DNA of 64,000 nucleotides from contig CM060857.1 of assembly GCA_030737835.1 (NCBI GenBank), positions 15,883,496 through 15,947,495 of the forward strand. The letters are read 5' to 3'. Positions 22,046-33,980 of the stretch are shown piece by piece; the first letter of the stretch is position 1; each line of letters opens with the position of its first letter. The stretch comes from Acorus gramineus (lineage: Eukaryota > Streptophyta > Magnoliopsida > Acorales > Acoraceae). Made by a program: the position numbers and the translations under genes. The notes under the pieces were generated by a model. That model saw nothing but the letters and a program-made list of their open reading frames with translations. It was not told the DNA's origin and made no database searches.

Positions 22046-25000
22046 CTATCTCCAAAGCTTCACAGACGTGTCATGGCTTGCCGATGCAACCATTCCACTG
22101 ACGGGAGACTGGGCCAATGCGGCGATCAAACCATCGTGCCCTTGCACCGTCATGCACTTGTTCTCCGTCATGTTCCACAACTCCAGTGACTGCGATCATG
22201 ACGAACCACGAAAATTTAAAAAAAAAAAAATTGAAAGCAACTTTCTTTCTCCATCGGATGACTACTACAAGAAACTGGGTTTTTACCTGGTAACCCCCTA
22301 TAATGAGGAGGTTAGAATAAGTTGGATGGAAGATACAAGAATGGAATTTGTTCCCATTGGAGCTCAGCTCATGAACAAGATCTCCATTTCTGATTGACCA
22401 GACTCTCACAGAATCCTGGCTCACAGAGGCTAAATATTCTCCATTAGCATCCCAACATACTGAGTGCACCTCTTTTCCATGGCCCTACAAAGAAGTGGAT
22501 ATGGTCAAATGCTAGCACGAGCCAAACTTGATGATGTATGGTCTTTCATTGGATTTAAACTTGGGAAAATGATCTAAGCTGGATATTTTGAAAAATTAGA
22601 ATAACCACTCGATGAATAATCAAGATAAGGCCCCTGCTCATGTGGGATTCTTTGCTCATTTGGTAGCGCATTGTTTTTTTGTGCATAAGGCTTGGTGTAA
22701 TGCCAACATAACTTACATATAATAGGTATTAAATGTGATAAACAAAAATATACAGTCAGATACCTGTAAAGTGTAAGACTTTCTATCCGTTTCAACATCG
22801 AAAACAGAGACCATGTTATCAGCTGCAGCAGCAAGATATTGTCCAATTCGTGGCTGAAATCTCACTTGAGCTGTACCACCCTGACCAATTAACAATGTAT
22901 ATCAGAAACACAGATCAGAAACAAAACACCACTCCTCTAAAACTTTTATGTATATAAAAGAATATAATAAGTATAGTCAAAATTGAGTGTTCTAGAAGAA
23001 ACCTTTGAGATACGTGTGCATGAAATCTGGTTGATGTTCCAGTAACGCATTTCACCATTGCCATCACAAGAGCAGAAGAGATCAGTCTTCTTCGGATGGA
23101 AATCTAGTGACATCACAGGGAAATTATGTCCGCTATATGTCTTCACTAGATAGTCTGGCTGCAAACCATATTATTTATAAATAAGATTAATTCAAACATC
23201 ACAAAGTTGAAAATAGGAATTTTTAAACATCTCAAGTGGCATAATTAGCCTATTTTTTAAAAAATGAAACAACCAACTGTTAAGTGTGAACAGACAAATA
23301 ACAAAATAAAGAAGCCAACGGTAAACCAGGTCAATCAACTAGTTGCAAGAATGGTTTCACTGATTAAACTTACCATGTTATTAGGTGGCATTCATTCATG
23401 GAAAATAATACATAATGAAATTTTGAACAGACATATCAATTGTCTGCAATCCACATACAAATTGTTCTGCAAAAGCACCTAGCAACATCCAGGTAATTGG
23501 AGAAATATAGGAATTATAGCATGCAAAAATCTTTCATAATTCATAAACATTGAATGGATGAGGACAGACACTAACATAATAGGTTTAGCACATCAAGCAC
23601 AAACTCTTGTGAAACAACCTAGTTCCATAAAGCCAATCCCAGATCAATCAGAAACAGCCTTTTTTAATGCTCTATAATCTGAGAGGAGAATTAATAGGAA
23701 GATTTTTTAGTAAAGCTTTCCTAATTCAATTTAACTTAAATGATAACCTAATTCAAATTAAATGATATTCATTGTCCACTACTTTCAGTAATTGCCTGCA
23801 AAGTTAAATTCTGTGATTCAGTATGGCTAGTGGCATCTAATATACCTTGCCACCTTCCACAACTTATATTGTTAGCATTCAAATCCGCCTCTTTTAGATA
23901 AGATTCTTTTCGATGTAGAAAGTAATATAGAAAGTAAGACATCAACAAACATTTTCTACACTTTGCACATAATCAAAGGAGCTCAGTCACCTCTCCAATT
24001 CCCTGGGAAGTTCATGGTCATGATTCAATTGTCTGTCTAATGCAAATTTCCTCAACTAAAATTGGATTCAATGGAATCTGCAGAACAACATTTTAAGGAT
24101 CCATTTGCTTTCGAGGAGAAAACATGATAACAATGATCATAGACAAGCTTTAATAAAAAAATGAATAAATGAAATTGATTACCATCAAATCACGTAAAAT
24201 AGGTCTATATCTTCAATCAACGAATAACTGAATGATGTAAAGAAACAGTAGTGAAAACATCCTGGAGAAATACACACTACAGATTATATATTTCTACAAG
24301 TAAAAGAGTATCCAGTAATCATGTACTCATGGAATTCATTTTTACTTGCAATCGATCAGAAAGAGAATGAAATCATACTTTTGCTGCATCCCATAGCCGC
24401 ACAGTCCTATCAAATGAGGATGTTGCCAGCTGTGTTGAACTTGGTCTAAAGCGAATATCCGTAATTATAAGAGCATGTCCTTCTGGTGTGCTCTCTGTTT
24501 TTAGTGTGTCCATGTTCCAAAGTACAACCTACCAACAAATGCACAGACTAATCAGACAACCATTTTCTACATAATTAAACCAATGTAAAACTGCCAAAAG
24601 TTTCAAGAAGATATCTCCAAGTCATTTATGTAAATTTAGTAAAAAGATGAAATGGTCCCATTAGTGTTTGTCAGTCTCCAATGAGGGATGCCTAATTGCT
24701 CACAACACCTCACATGTTAAACATGTGAGGGACGCCTAATGGTCCCATTAGTGTTTGTCAGTCTCCAATGAGGGATGCCTAATTGCTCACAACACCTCAC
24801 ATGTTAAACATGTGAGGTGCCATGTGTCAACCTCTAATTAGGAACATGACAACAAAAAACTGATGAGATCCAGCATTGACTATATCCCATCCCTAAAAAG
24901 ATACGTCTTCTGATTTCTATAACCAAAAAAGGAGCAGCTAGAAACATTCAACTTCCTTAATGAAATTTCAATGTGAGGGTTCACATGATCCAAGTGAGCC

Positions 25001-28000
25001 AGAAGGAACACAATGATTTTGATTCAATTATGGGCATCATCTCTTTTGTGTAAGACAGAAAATAAATACATTAGAAAAGAGAAACAATGAAAAGATTTAA
25101 ATCTTCAATCAATATCCTTCATCACCTTCACTTCTAGAGGCTTTCAACTTCTTGATGGGAGTTCATCCATCAAAAGTGACCTTTAGTTTAATCAGAATGC
25201 TAAAATCATAGCTCCAGATGTCAGTGATTTATACCCAAGTTCCTCGAACTCGTTTAATGAAAGGAGGTTTTAAGTATTCAAGATGTTTCAAGGGATTTTC
25301 TTGTTTCAAAGTTTTTTTTCGGGAACTTGATGTGGAGTACTTTCCAAATTCAAGCTGGCTTTTACATATTAAAAAAATAAATCAAACAATGGGATAAGAA
25401 TAAAATTTTATAGTGAACTGTTCAGAAGACCATTAGCCTCTGTGTTTACGTATAGAAGCAAGCAGAGCAGCCAACTGTGTATCAAATTTGGCTTGTTGAA
25501 TCATTCATGAACCTCCACAAAACATCATTCTATTTAATTCAGCAAATTAATACTGTAAGTATGGTGTTCAGAAGACCATTAGCTTCTGTGTTTACGTATA
25601 GAAGCAAGCAGAGCAGCCAACTGTGTATCAAATTTGGCTTGTTGAATCATTCATGAACCTCCATAAAACATCATTCTATTTAATTCAGCAAATTAATAAT
25701 GTAAGTATGGTGTTAGTTAATCCATAAAGAACACACCCAGACCCTTTGAAAATAAGGTATATTAAGGTTTATATATACATATGTATGCATGTGTGTGTGT
25801 GTGTGTGTATGGAAGTGCCAAGGATCTCCAACAATCAACTTATGCATGAATTATGTCTCCAACAAAACAATTTATCAAGAACAAAGAGTTCATACAATAA
25901 TAGCTGCAATTACCTTCTTCTCATGCCCAGCACTGGCCAACAATTTACCATCTGAAGAAAAATGGCAGCAGACAACTTTGCTATTGCTCGTACAGATGCG
26001 GCCAACTTCTTGGAAGGTAAATGCTGAAAGGTAGAACATGTGTTATTGAAACAACCAGAAAACACCAAATAACTTAAAAAACAGAAAAGAAAAAAAAAAG
26101 AAAAAGCAATAAAAAAGCAATTACATTTTGAGTGATCTGTTTTGTGATCTGTGGGGCTTCTTGTAAATGCACTAAACACATCCCTTGTTTCTCCATCATC
26201 ATGTGAGAGAATTGATTCTACGTTATCAAGGGAACTAACATCCCCAAAATTTTCCATATCATCCTGAATGAAAGAACAAATGGTAATAAGGATTGAATAG
26301 ACTTTATGTAAATTAACACTTTTAACGCAGAAAAGAAAGTTTATACCAGTTGATTAGAAGAAGAAACAAGTCCACCAGCTCCATCTGTACTGTACATCAT
26401 TAAACTCTTGGGCATGTTGTTAACTTGTTGTAGACCTCCCCCCAAGGCCCCTCCATCACCCGATGTATGAATAGACGGAGTTGATGGAGGAGATATCGAA
26501 GGACCAATTGTATTCCCTGTACCCGTGCTGTTTGCAGCTCCAGAAGCAGATTGCTTCCTTTTTCTGTTATTCTGACATCACTTTAAGCAGTTAATAGAAA
26601 AGGAACCAGTATGCTTGATCAAAAGAAAAAAATCGAAATAGCTGAAAATCATATTACATTATCTAGACCAGATACCTGTTGCAACTGCTGCTGCTGCTGC
26701 TGCTGCTGAGCAGAGGACTGCTGCATATGAGCCAACTTCATCTAAGAAAAGCATAACGGGATGTTAAAACAAATGTAGTAGAGTAATACAACAGATTTCC
26801 GTACAGGATCTATGTAAAGAGAACACTTCCTTGTCCAGGTTTTGGAGGCCTATTGGTACCCCTGTCCATGTCTGACATGAAAAACAGGAACGTTTATAGC
26901 ATTGAGCCTTCTCATGTCATTGTTACATCAATTTTGCACACAATTCAAAACCAAGTTAAACAAGATTGGCAGAGTTCCTAGTTTTTTAACATGCAAATAT
27001 CAGTTGGTGAGTGGTGACCGATACCACCTAGTTCAGATAGATGGCATCATGATCAGGATTTCCTTAAATTTCATGTACATTCCAAAATCTCTGGATCAAG
27101 AAGACCCATAAAATCCTCACCTTCTCTAGTTATGGGAAACCATTGGTTTGGGTGACGTAATCATGGACTTGATTGGCGTTGGGGTTTTCCCTGGTTTGTT
27201 GTATTTCTTGTTTTCAAATTTTCCCTCTTCTCCTCTCTCTTTGTTAGGAGATCCCTTTTCTCCTTCTATTCCGAGCTTGTTGTTTTTTTATGACGGAGGG
27301 ACCTTCCAAAAAAGGACATGATGAAAAAATAAATATTCCGAGGTTTCTTATAATAAGATTCTCCTATCTCCTTCAAAAAAAGAAGACCCATATAATAATC
27401 AATAACCCATATAGCCCAGTATCAACATAAACTTCTAATATCAAAGTGTGGCCAGAAATTCAAGTCTCTGGACCATGAAGAACCACAAAATCATCAATGT
27501 CTACAAAGCCCAGTATCAACATAAACTTCTGATATCAAAGTGTGGCCAGAAATTGTTGCTAACATGCCAACTTATGATCCCTCAGCCAGGAAAAAATAGT
27601 AATGTTAATTTTGTTGTCAAATTGGCCAAAAATTTTAAGCCAAAGATAAATATTAAGCTAATGGTGTTCAAGAAAGAAGATAAGAACTGCCACTCGATGC
27701 AGATTGAGGAGGCCAGGTGGGCAAAGATATGCTCATTTATGGCTACTAATCAAATAACTTATGGATTTAAATAATGAAAACACATTTATTTTGCTGATTA
27801 AATAAAATCTCAAAATATTCAATAATTATTTCAGTGAGTAAATAACTATAATTTAAGATCAACTTAATACGAGTCCCCACTATATGCTAACATCTGTGGA
27901 TGTAAGCATGTCGGAGAGTGTTTTGATATGGTAATAATTCTAGACCGTAATGTGCACACGAAAAGTTCATAAGAAAATATATGCATGTACAAGACAGACA

Positions 28001-31000
28001 CAAGAAGATGCAGGAATATCACAACATAGAGGCAATGAACACATACAGCTACAAAATTAAAAGGAAAAAAAAAAAAAAAAGATGGTAGATATCTGTAACT
28101 CATAGACACATGCACAAAGATCAAAGCAAACTATACATTTGTACAGTTGTACAGTTGTACCTCACCTTTCAAGCTTCAGTATGCAGGACAGATGCAAAGC
28201 CAAAGTCACATATAAAAAAATAATTTACTTCTACATTAATGATGAAAATCGGTTTTGATTATACCAGTTATGCAGCTCTTTTTTATATATTCATCACCTA
28301 ATACACATATGAAAGCAACTATCTTATTGTAACAATGATCTTCCTTAAAGATAAAAGAAATTTTTACAGCACCAGAAAAACTAACCTTCATTATAATTTC
28401 TGTTTGATCCTGAGAAGTCACTCCAACATTTGGCGAAGTTGATTGGCTGGGAGAACCTATCAAATCATTGTTTTCAGTAAGTTGGGAACATCTTTTACAT
28501 TCAGACTACCACTAGGTAACACCCTAAATTTCTGATGATTCAATTTTCTGAAGTTGGGAACATTACCAAGATTGCCCTGCACCTGAGCCTGTGCGAAGAG
28601 CTGCTGCTGCCTCTGGGGGATCAACATTTGATTCTGATTAGGTGCATGCAGAAAAGGCCTATGTACTTGTGGGCTAAAGCTTGGACCTAGTTGATCAATC
28701 CCCTGAAGATTTTGATAATTTGATGTATCAGTATTCATGCTCCTAAAAACAGAGAAGTTATTCCATATTCAAATCAGATTTTCATATTCTTACAGTTAAA
28801 GGCCAGCCACCCTTCATATGAAGACTACTGACTCCTTGGTTCATTCCTACAGAAAGGATGAAGCAGAAATATCAAGATTTTGTTGTTTTAATAATTGACA
28901 CATCAAACTAATTTTTATGAAGAAAATACCTATTAATATGAACCAAGGATCCTTAACAATCAATGAATTTACAGTTCTTTTCATTCTTTAAAGTCTCAAG
29001 CATAACCAATTGCTTTAGAATAATTCCACAGTTTCACCAAAATTTTATAAATATCCTCTGCAATTAACTTAAAGATGCATTGTTAATCTCAAAGGTCATA
29101 AAATCATTTAGAACCATATTAACCAATCAATTGGGTGATAAATATCCCATTTTTCCAGGCAGTTAGGCATGCAACATTGCCTAATTAAGCTATAAAAGAG
29201 AAACTGAATGGACCTTGAAAGATTCAATAAGGCTAAGTGCAAGATCGGGCAAAGGCTCACTAGCCTCACTTAGAACTTTTTTTACCACTCAAATCATGTC
29301 CTACTCTTTGATTTCTGGATGGTTTCTCAGAAAGTCATTTGCATAATGTTGTGCATAGCTGAAGCCAATATTTATAGGAGAAAAGAAAAGATAAACAAGC
29401 AGAAAAGTTTCTGTCATATCTGGTGGTTAAGTATTGTCAACTATGAAAATAAAAGAATCATAGTAGCAAAGAAAAAGAAAAAGCGGAAGTTGGATAATTT
29501 TACGAAAAAGAGTGTACTCTTCACTTAGCAAATGGATCAAACATATCAAAAAATTTAAGGAAATCTAACACGATTTATTTTTTATGTTAATTATTTTGAA
29601 GAATAGCTTGAAATTTTAGAAAGTATTAGATGTTATCCAAGGAACATTTAATAAATACATTAGCCCTTGAATAAAGAATTTGCATATTCAAAGCAAGGTA
29701 TGCAGTTCTGACACATTTAAAATGATTCACTTACCAGCAGGACTTGATCCTAATGGCTGCATAACACCCTGTGCATAGATTGATGTATTCATAGGTAGAC
29801 ATCTCTGAGATAAACCCGAATTCGCATCACTTAAGATGTCCTATGATCATTAAAAAATGAAAAGAAAAGAAACAAAGAGATTAACATAAACAAATTATGT
29901 TCATATAAAAGGAAAATACAATGAAAATGAACAAGGAAGTCAAAGAGTGCAAGTAATTACAGTGCTCTGTTGAGCTTGTGCCTGAATCTGCTGCAATGAT
30001 ACACTGCCATGATTGCCTTGGACTAATTGTCTGCATCAACAAATTACAATGAAAACATTAATAACAACTACAATAAATTAACTAACTTCCTGAAGTCATG
30101 CAATCTTCTTCTTCTTCTTTTTTTATTGTTATATTTTAACTTCAGTTAGTAAGTTGATAGAAGGGAATAAAAATAAAAGAGTAATTGAATGGATTTCTAT
30201 ACTGATGCCCTAACAATCAGCTGAAATGTTAATGGCCGACATCAAGGAATATTAGTACAAGAAAGTGAAATTACCCAGGATGATTATTTGCTGATTTTAG
30301 AAGGGACATTCTGCTAGCATCAAGTTGGGGGGACGAGTTAGAATCTAATGACTGAGGATATTTCACTCGTCCATCATATAGTTTTGCAGCCAAAACACTA
30401 GCTGGGGATGGCCCCCCCAGAATTCCATCAGAATTGATAGCACCTCCAAGAGATTGATAACTACCATCCCTTTTCTGTATTTGTCCGTGTTGCTGTACAA
30501 ATTGCAATTGCTGCTGCATTTGTAGCTGTTGTCGCTGCTCTCTTGCTTTAATTTGTTGCATCTACATACACAAACACACAAGAACTATAATAACCAAACA
30601 GCCAACACAATTTAACAGGAAAAAGAAGGGAAGAAAAGGCCACTTTAAGAAGCACCTCTATGTATGCTGCGGCAACCTCAGAGTGCTTTTCATTTGTCCT
30701 TGAAATAAAGATATCCCAAAAAACAGACCACCATTCATAAAGAAATCCTCCAGGTGCATCAATTGCTACATCCAAGGCAGAAACAAGATCATTGTCAGTG
30801 TCGCTCATTCTCTGTAGGGAACTCATAAAGACGGAAAGGAGACACTATCTTTTAATGTAATTCGTGTCAAGGGTTGGTCAGGTGAAGGGGAAATTAGTCA
30901 AAGTTTTGTTGGGAAGTGGATATTAATATATATGTAGCTAAAAAAGGTAAGGTTGATCCATAGATGTGTTTGGAAGTGCGTTATTACAAATCTACAACCA

Positions 31001-32696
31001 GGTGTTCTAAAGGATGATTAAGATATAACATTGCATTAGATGGAAAGGAAATGTGCAATGCCACCATTGATTACATCTATAAATAAAAAAGATGAGCAGA
31101 CTATGTTCCATGAAACTTGGTTGGTAGGTGTGTGAGTGGGAGTGCATTTGTGTTATGGGTTTGAGGAAGTGTGGATTGAGGGAGGGGGATTGGGGTGTTG
31201 GGGATTGTAAGGTGTGGATGGAAGTTATAAAGACTAAGGATATTTCACAAAATGTACCTCATTGTGGGATTGTAGAGCCAACAGAAAAACAATTTCCCCC
31301 ATCTTTTATTGAACAAAAAGATGTTTTCTCTTTTTGTTTGTCCAAAATCCTAAGGTTGACAATTGACATCAACAGCCAGGCAACAGAAACAATCCAATGA
31401 ATCCATGTAAACCAAATTCCTCACTGAGAGAGATATCATCCTCAATCAAGAAAAACCAAAGTGAAATTTTTAAATTTAATCGGAGTATAAATTTCATGAC
31501 AAGTGGTTATGTTCAACAAAAAGTTAAGTGAGAAAAAATAATTTCTTTTTCTTGCGGAGGAAAATTGTGTTCTCTATAGATGAAACGACAATAGAACAGT
31601 AAGCTTCAAATCTAGTATACAAAACAAGCTGTGTACAAATTGAAAAGGTGTACATACAACCCAAGTTCCCAGATGGCCAGATCCAGCACATAGCCTATAT
31701 TATCGGCTATATAATGAATACTCATTCCATTCTTTTATGAATTTTCATTTTTTTACAACTATTCCAACTTCAACATGTACAAATTGGAAAAGAAGTAGAA
31801 TCTGCAATCCACTTTTTCGACAGAATTTAATGTGAACAACAATAGTCAAAGAGAGGGAAAAAAGGTAATGGAATGAGTAAACTATTCAATCAATATACTC
31901 AAAGCATTGATATAAGAAATTTGATCAATTTTTCTCTTTTTTCTTTTATTTTTTCAGCCCCTATATGCTTATTCCAGCTTTTAAATTTACATCAACCACA
32001 AAAAGTATCCTCCTGTTATAGGCTTTTGTTTGTGCCAAACCAAGAAAAGGAAATTCAGCATGGCAATCAGTTGTTTTAACTTTCATCTATTAAAAAAATC
32101 AAATGTTGCAAGCAAACCCACTCAGTTCCCTTTATCGGAGAGCAAACTAAAAGACGCTAAGAAATTGTATTTCAGCTTCCAATTCACTCATGCACCATGA
32201 AAATTCAAAATATACAACCAATAAATTGCCACTTAGTCCAATTAAGTCGTCTGTCTTTTACTTGGGTGACCCATGTTCAAACCCAAAAAGAACAAGATTT
32301 CAGAGAGATAAAATCAAAATCCGGCCGAGTTATTCTCACCTACGGGGTCAGAGGAGACCTTCCCTTCATCCATGAAAGCTTTAGCTGTAGATTGCAAGTT
32401 CTTTTTCAACAAATAGTCATGTATGTAAACATCCAGCCTACAAAAGAGTTCAGACGACTCGATACAGCTCAATCTTGCATTGAAAATAACATTAAAAAAT
32501 TTATTACAAAAAATATCTGAACTAAGAAGGATTTTTTTTTTTTTTTTTTTTTTGAGAAATTGGTAGTTCATTCATATCGAGAAACGATTACAAATGAGCC
32601 GAATGGGGGGAGAACAGAAGGCATAGAACTAACAAGGATTAAAAACACAAGCAATGCATACATCTTTTCCGCCTCCCAATTGCTTCTTTGCGCCAT
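22046..32696 (-). CDS. LUH: LEUNIG_HOMOLOG-type transcriptional corepressor, with a one-base frame break in exon 8
   Basis: Seventeen coding exons: 32696-32662, 32437-32340, 30765-30656, 30561-30275, 30030-29961, 29840-29735, 28846-28794, 28702-28386, 26741-26676, 26571-26347, 26263-26125, 26023-25914, 24528-24379, 23158-23003, 22880-22764, 22484-22287 and 22189-22046. Residues 1-81 form the LUFS/LisH domain ([13 protein letters not shown]..., [20 protein letters not shown]). Gln-rich linkers follow, then seven WD40 repeats ending [10 protein letters not shown]. Plant LUH is a Groucho/Tup1-like corepressor that works with SEUSS-type adaptors in the nucleus. Exon 8 is 317 nt although both its junctions are phase 0. 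The frame changes near 28489 and, read as is, stops at 28462-28460 after 333 residues, before the WD40s. One added base would give about 793 residues, the usual length. The break may be real or a sequencing error. An acceptor at 32717/32718 suggests a leader intron. Confidence 0.93.
24651..24824. repeat. Two-copy tandem repeat, unit about 87 bp, in LUH intron 12
   Basis: The unit starts AATGGTCCCATTAGTGTTTG at 24651 and again at 24738, nearly identical. Each copy ends with a hairpin, CCTCACATGT-TAA-ACATGTGAGG. The copies are so alike that the duplication must be recent. Confidence 0.9.
25420..25711. repeat. Two-copy tandem repeat, unit 146 bp, in LUH intron 12
   Basis: GTTCAGAAGACCATTAGC starts at 25420 and at 25566. 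The units differ by only a few bases. This is the second independent tandem duplication in the same intron (24529-25913). A GT microsatellite lies just beyond it, near 25789-25808. Confidence 0.9.
27413..27554. repeat. Two 48-bp direct repeats in LUH intron 8
   Basis: AGCCCAGTATCAACATAAAC to GGCCAGAAATT occurs at 27413-27460 and 27507-27554 with one mismatch, a 94-bp spacing. A chance 108-codon frame overlaps them but shows no family signature. Confidence 0.8.
32534..32625 (-). mobile_element. Short 5'-truncated LINE-like insertion with poly-A tail in LUH intron 1
   Basis: On the minus strand about 70 bp of LINE-3'-end-like sequence (ending ATGAACTACCAATTTCTC) runs into a run of A (22 T on the plus strand at 32532-32553, the first two shared with the target repeat). 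GAACTAAGAAGGATT (32519-32533) and GAACTAACAAGGATT (32626-32640) flank it with one mismatch. The tail and target duplication show retroposition. The insertion lies 36 bases from the end of the first coding exon. Confidence 0.75.
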
Positions 32697-33017
32697 GGCT
32701 TTCAGCCCGATCAGCACCTGTATGAACAAAAGCTAACAATCGATCACCAATATTTGCCTTCTAAACGAGGGAGATCTCCATTTCAAAAACCCTAATTTGC
32801 ACCAAAGACGGATACAAAACCCATGATACAAGAAACTGACCTGAAAATCCTCCAAAAACAAACGACAATTTTTGCAAACCCTCGAAGTGACACTTTTTAC
32901 AGCTCGATCAAGAAAATATGAATTAGGGTTTCATCTATTTCAATGGAATATAAAAATCGAAAATAAAAATTAAAAAACAAAAATCGAATAAGAAGCAGTC
33001 GTTCCTTTGCTTAAACT

Positions 33018-33029
33018 CTGATTATAGAG
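33018..33029 (-). promoter_or_regulatory. Possible TATA-like core promoter of LUH
   Basis: On the minus strand CTCTATAATCAG lies about 320 bp upstream of the LUH start codon, just inside the boundary of the duplicated promoter block. This is weak on sequence alone, but the position fits a leader containing an intron. Confidence 0.35.
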
Positions 33030-33079
33030 CGCAAACGGAAACTCCGAACCTGAGGGCTTTGATCCGAAGCTACGAGGCT

Positions 33080-33492
33080 CGGATGAAGTAACGTGTTGGC
33101 GATCGCATCCGTTGATACGATGGACCCAAACGAGGTACAGCCGTTCGTACGGTGAGTTTCGTCTTTTTGAGTCTCAACGGTCCCTCCTGGCTTGAGGGGT
33201 AAATTAGTCATTTTTTATGGCTTTCGTAATAGGAAGGTTGTTAGAAATGCACAGCTGTTGACGAATGATTTTTTTTTAAGATTCTTAAACAATCGGATGA
33301 AGTGATGTTTAGCAATCGTATCCGTCGATACGATGGACCAGAACGAGATCCAGCCGTTCGTACGGTGAGTTTCCAAGGTTAGTTTCGTCCTTTTGAGCCT
33401 CAACGGTTCTCTCCATGTTGGAGGGGTAAATTAGTCATTTAAAACTTTCATAATAAGAAGGTTGTTAGAAAAACACAGCTGTTAAAATAACG
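33080..33492. repeat. Tandem duplication (period 214 bp) upstream of LUH
   Basis: Copy 1 starts CGGATGAAGT at 33080 and copy 2 at 33294. Shared blocks in order: CGTATCCGT/CGCATCCGT; GATACGATGGAC; CAGCCGTTCGTACGGTGAGT; CTCAACGGT; GAGGGGTAAATTAGTCATTT; AGGAAGGTTGTTAGAAA (copy 2 AAGAAGG...); ACACAGCTGTT. The blocks are kept better than the DNA between them, which suggests regulatory function. Short minus-strand frames in both copies are similar only because the DNA is. Confidence 0.9.
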
Positions 33493-33500
33493 AATAATTT

Positions 33501-33972
33501 GGAGAAATTAATTAGGGTCCTAAGCGCACTCATCTATTATTTTTAGGTCCCTGATAATTTTTAAGTTTTTTTTAGGTCTTTAAGATATTGAAAAATTATC
33601 TTTAGATCGCTTCAGTCAGATGTTGTTTAAAAATATAGAATACGCCCTGGCCAATTATGCGAAGGTTAACAATGTATTTAGAAGTATTTACAGTGTACTG
33701 AAATAATTGGATATGAGGCATTTTATGTGAAGGTTAACAATATATTGAGAAGTGTTAATAATTTACTATAGATACTTAATAATGTATTGAAGAGTTTTCA
33801 CAGTGTACTAAAATAATTATATGGGGGATATTTTTAGTATTTTTGAAAAGCATCTGGCGGGAGGGACCTAAAGACAATTTTTTACCGCTTTAAGGACCTA
33901 TAAAAAATGAAAAATTACAAGGATCTAAAAATAACAGACAGGAGAGCACATGAACCCCTAATTAGTTTCTCC
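33501..33972. mobile_element. Small inverted-repeat element (MITE) with 8-bp target duplication
   Basis: Perfect AATAATTT flanks both sides (33493-33500 and 33973-33980). The inverted ends start GGAGAAA(T/C)TAATTAGGG and continue for about 100 bp through TTATTTTTAG(G/A)TCC and TTTAGGTC blocks. The interior repeats AAGGTTAACAATGTATT- and TTTACAGTGTACT-like motifs, so it is partly tandem. Eight base pairs suggests hAT, but a Mutator-like origin is also possible. Confidence 0.65.
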
Positions 33973-33980
33973 AATAATTT

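Noticed and set aside
27448-27774. 108-codon frame in LUH intron 8
   Set aside because: No domain, overlaps a 48-bp direct repeat, lies between well-defined exons on the other strand.
28703-28742. Alternative acceptor at 28743 adding 40 nt to LUH exon 8
   Set aside because: It would make the exon divisible by three (357 nt) but introduces a TGA in phase within five codons, so it does not repair the gene.
32210-32290. tRNA-like B box (GTTCAAACCC) in LUH intron 2
   Set aside because: No convincing A box, cloverleaf, tail or target repeat, so not called as tRNA or SINE.
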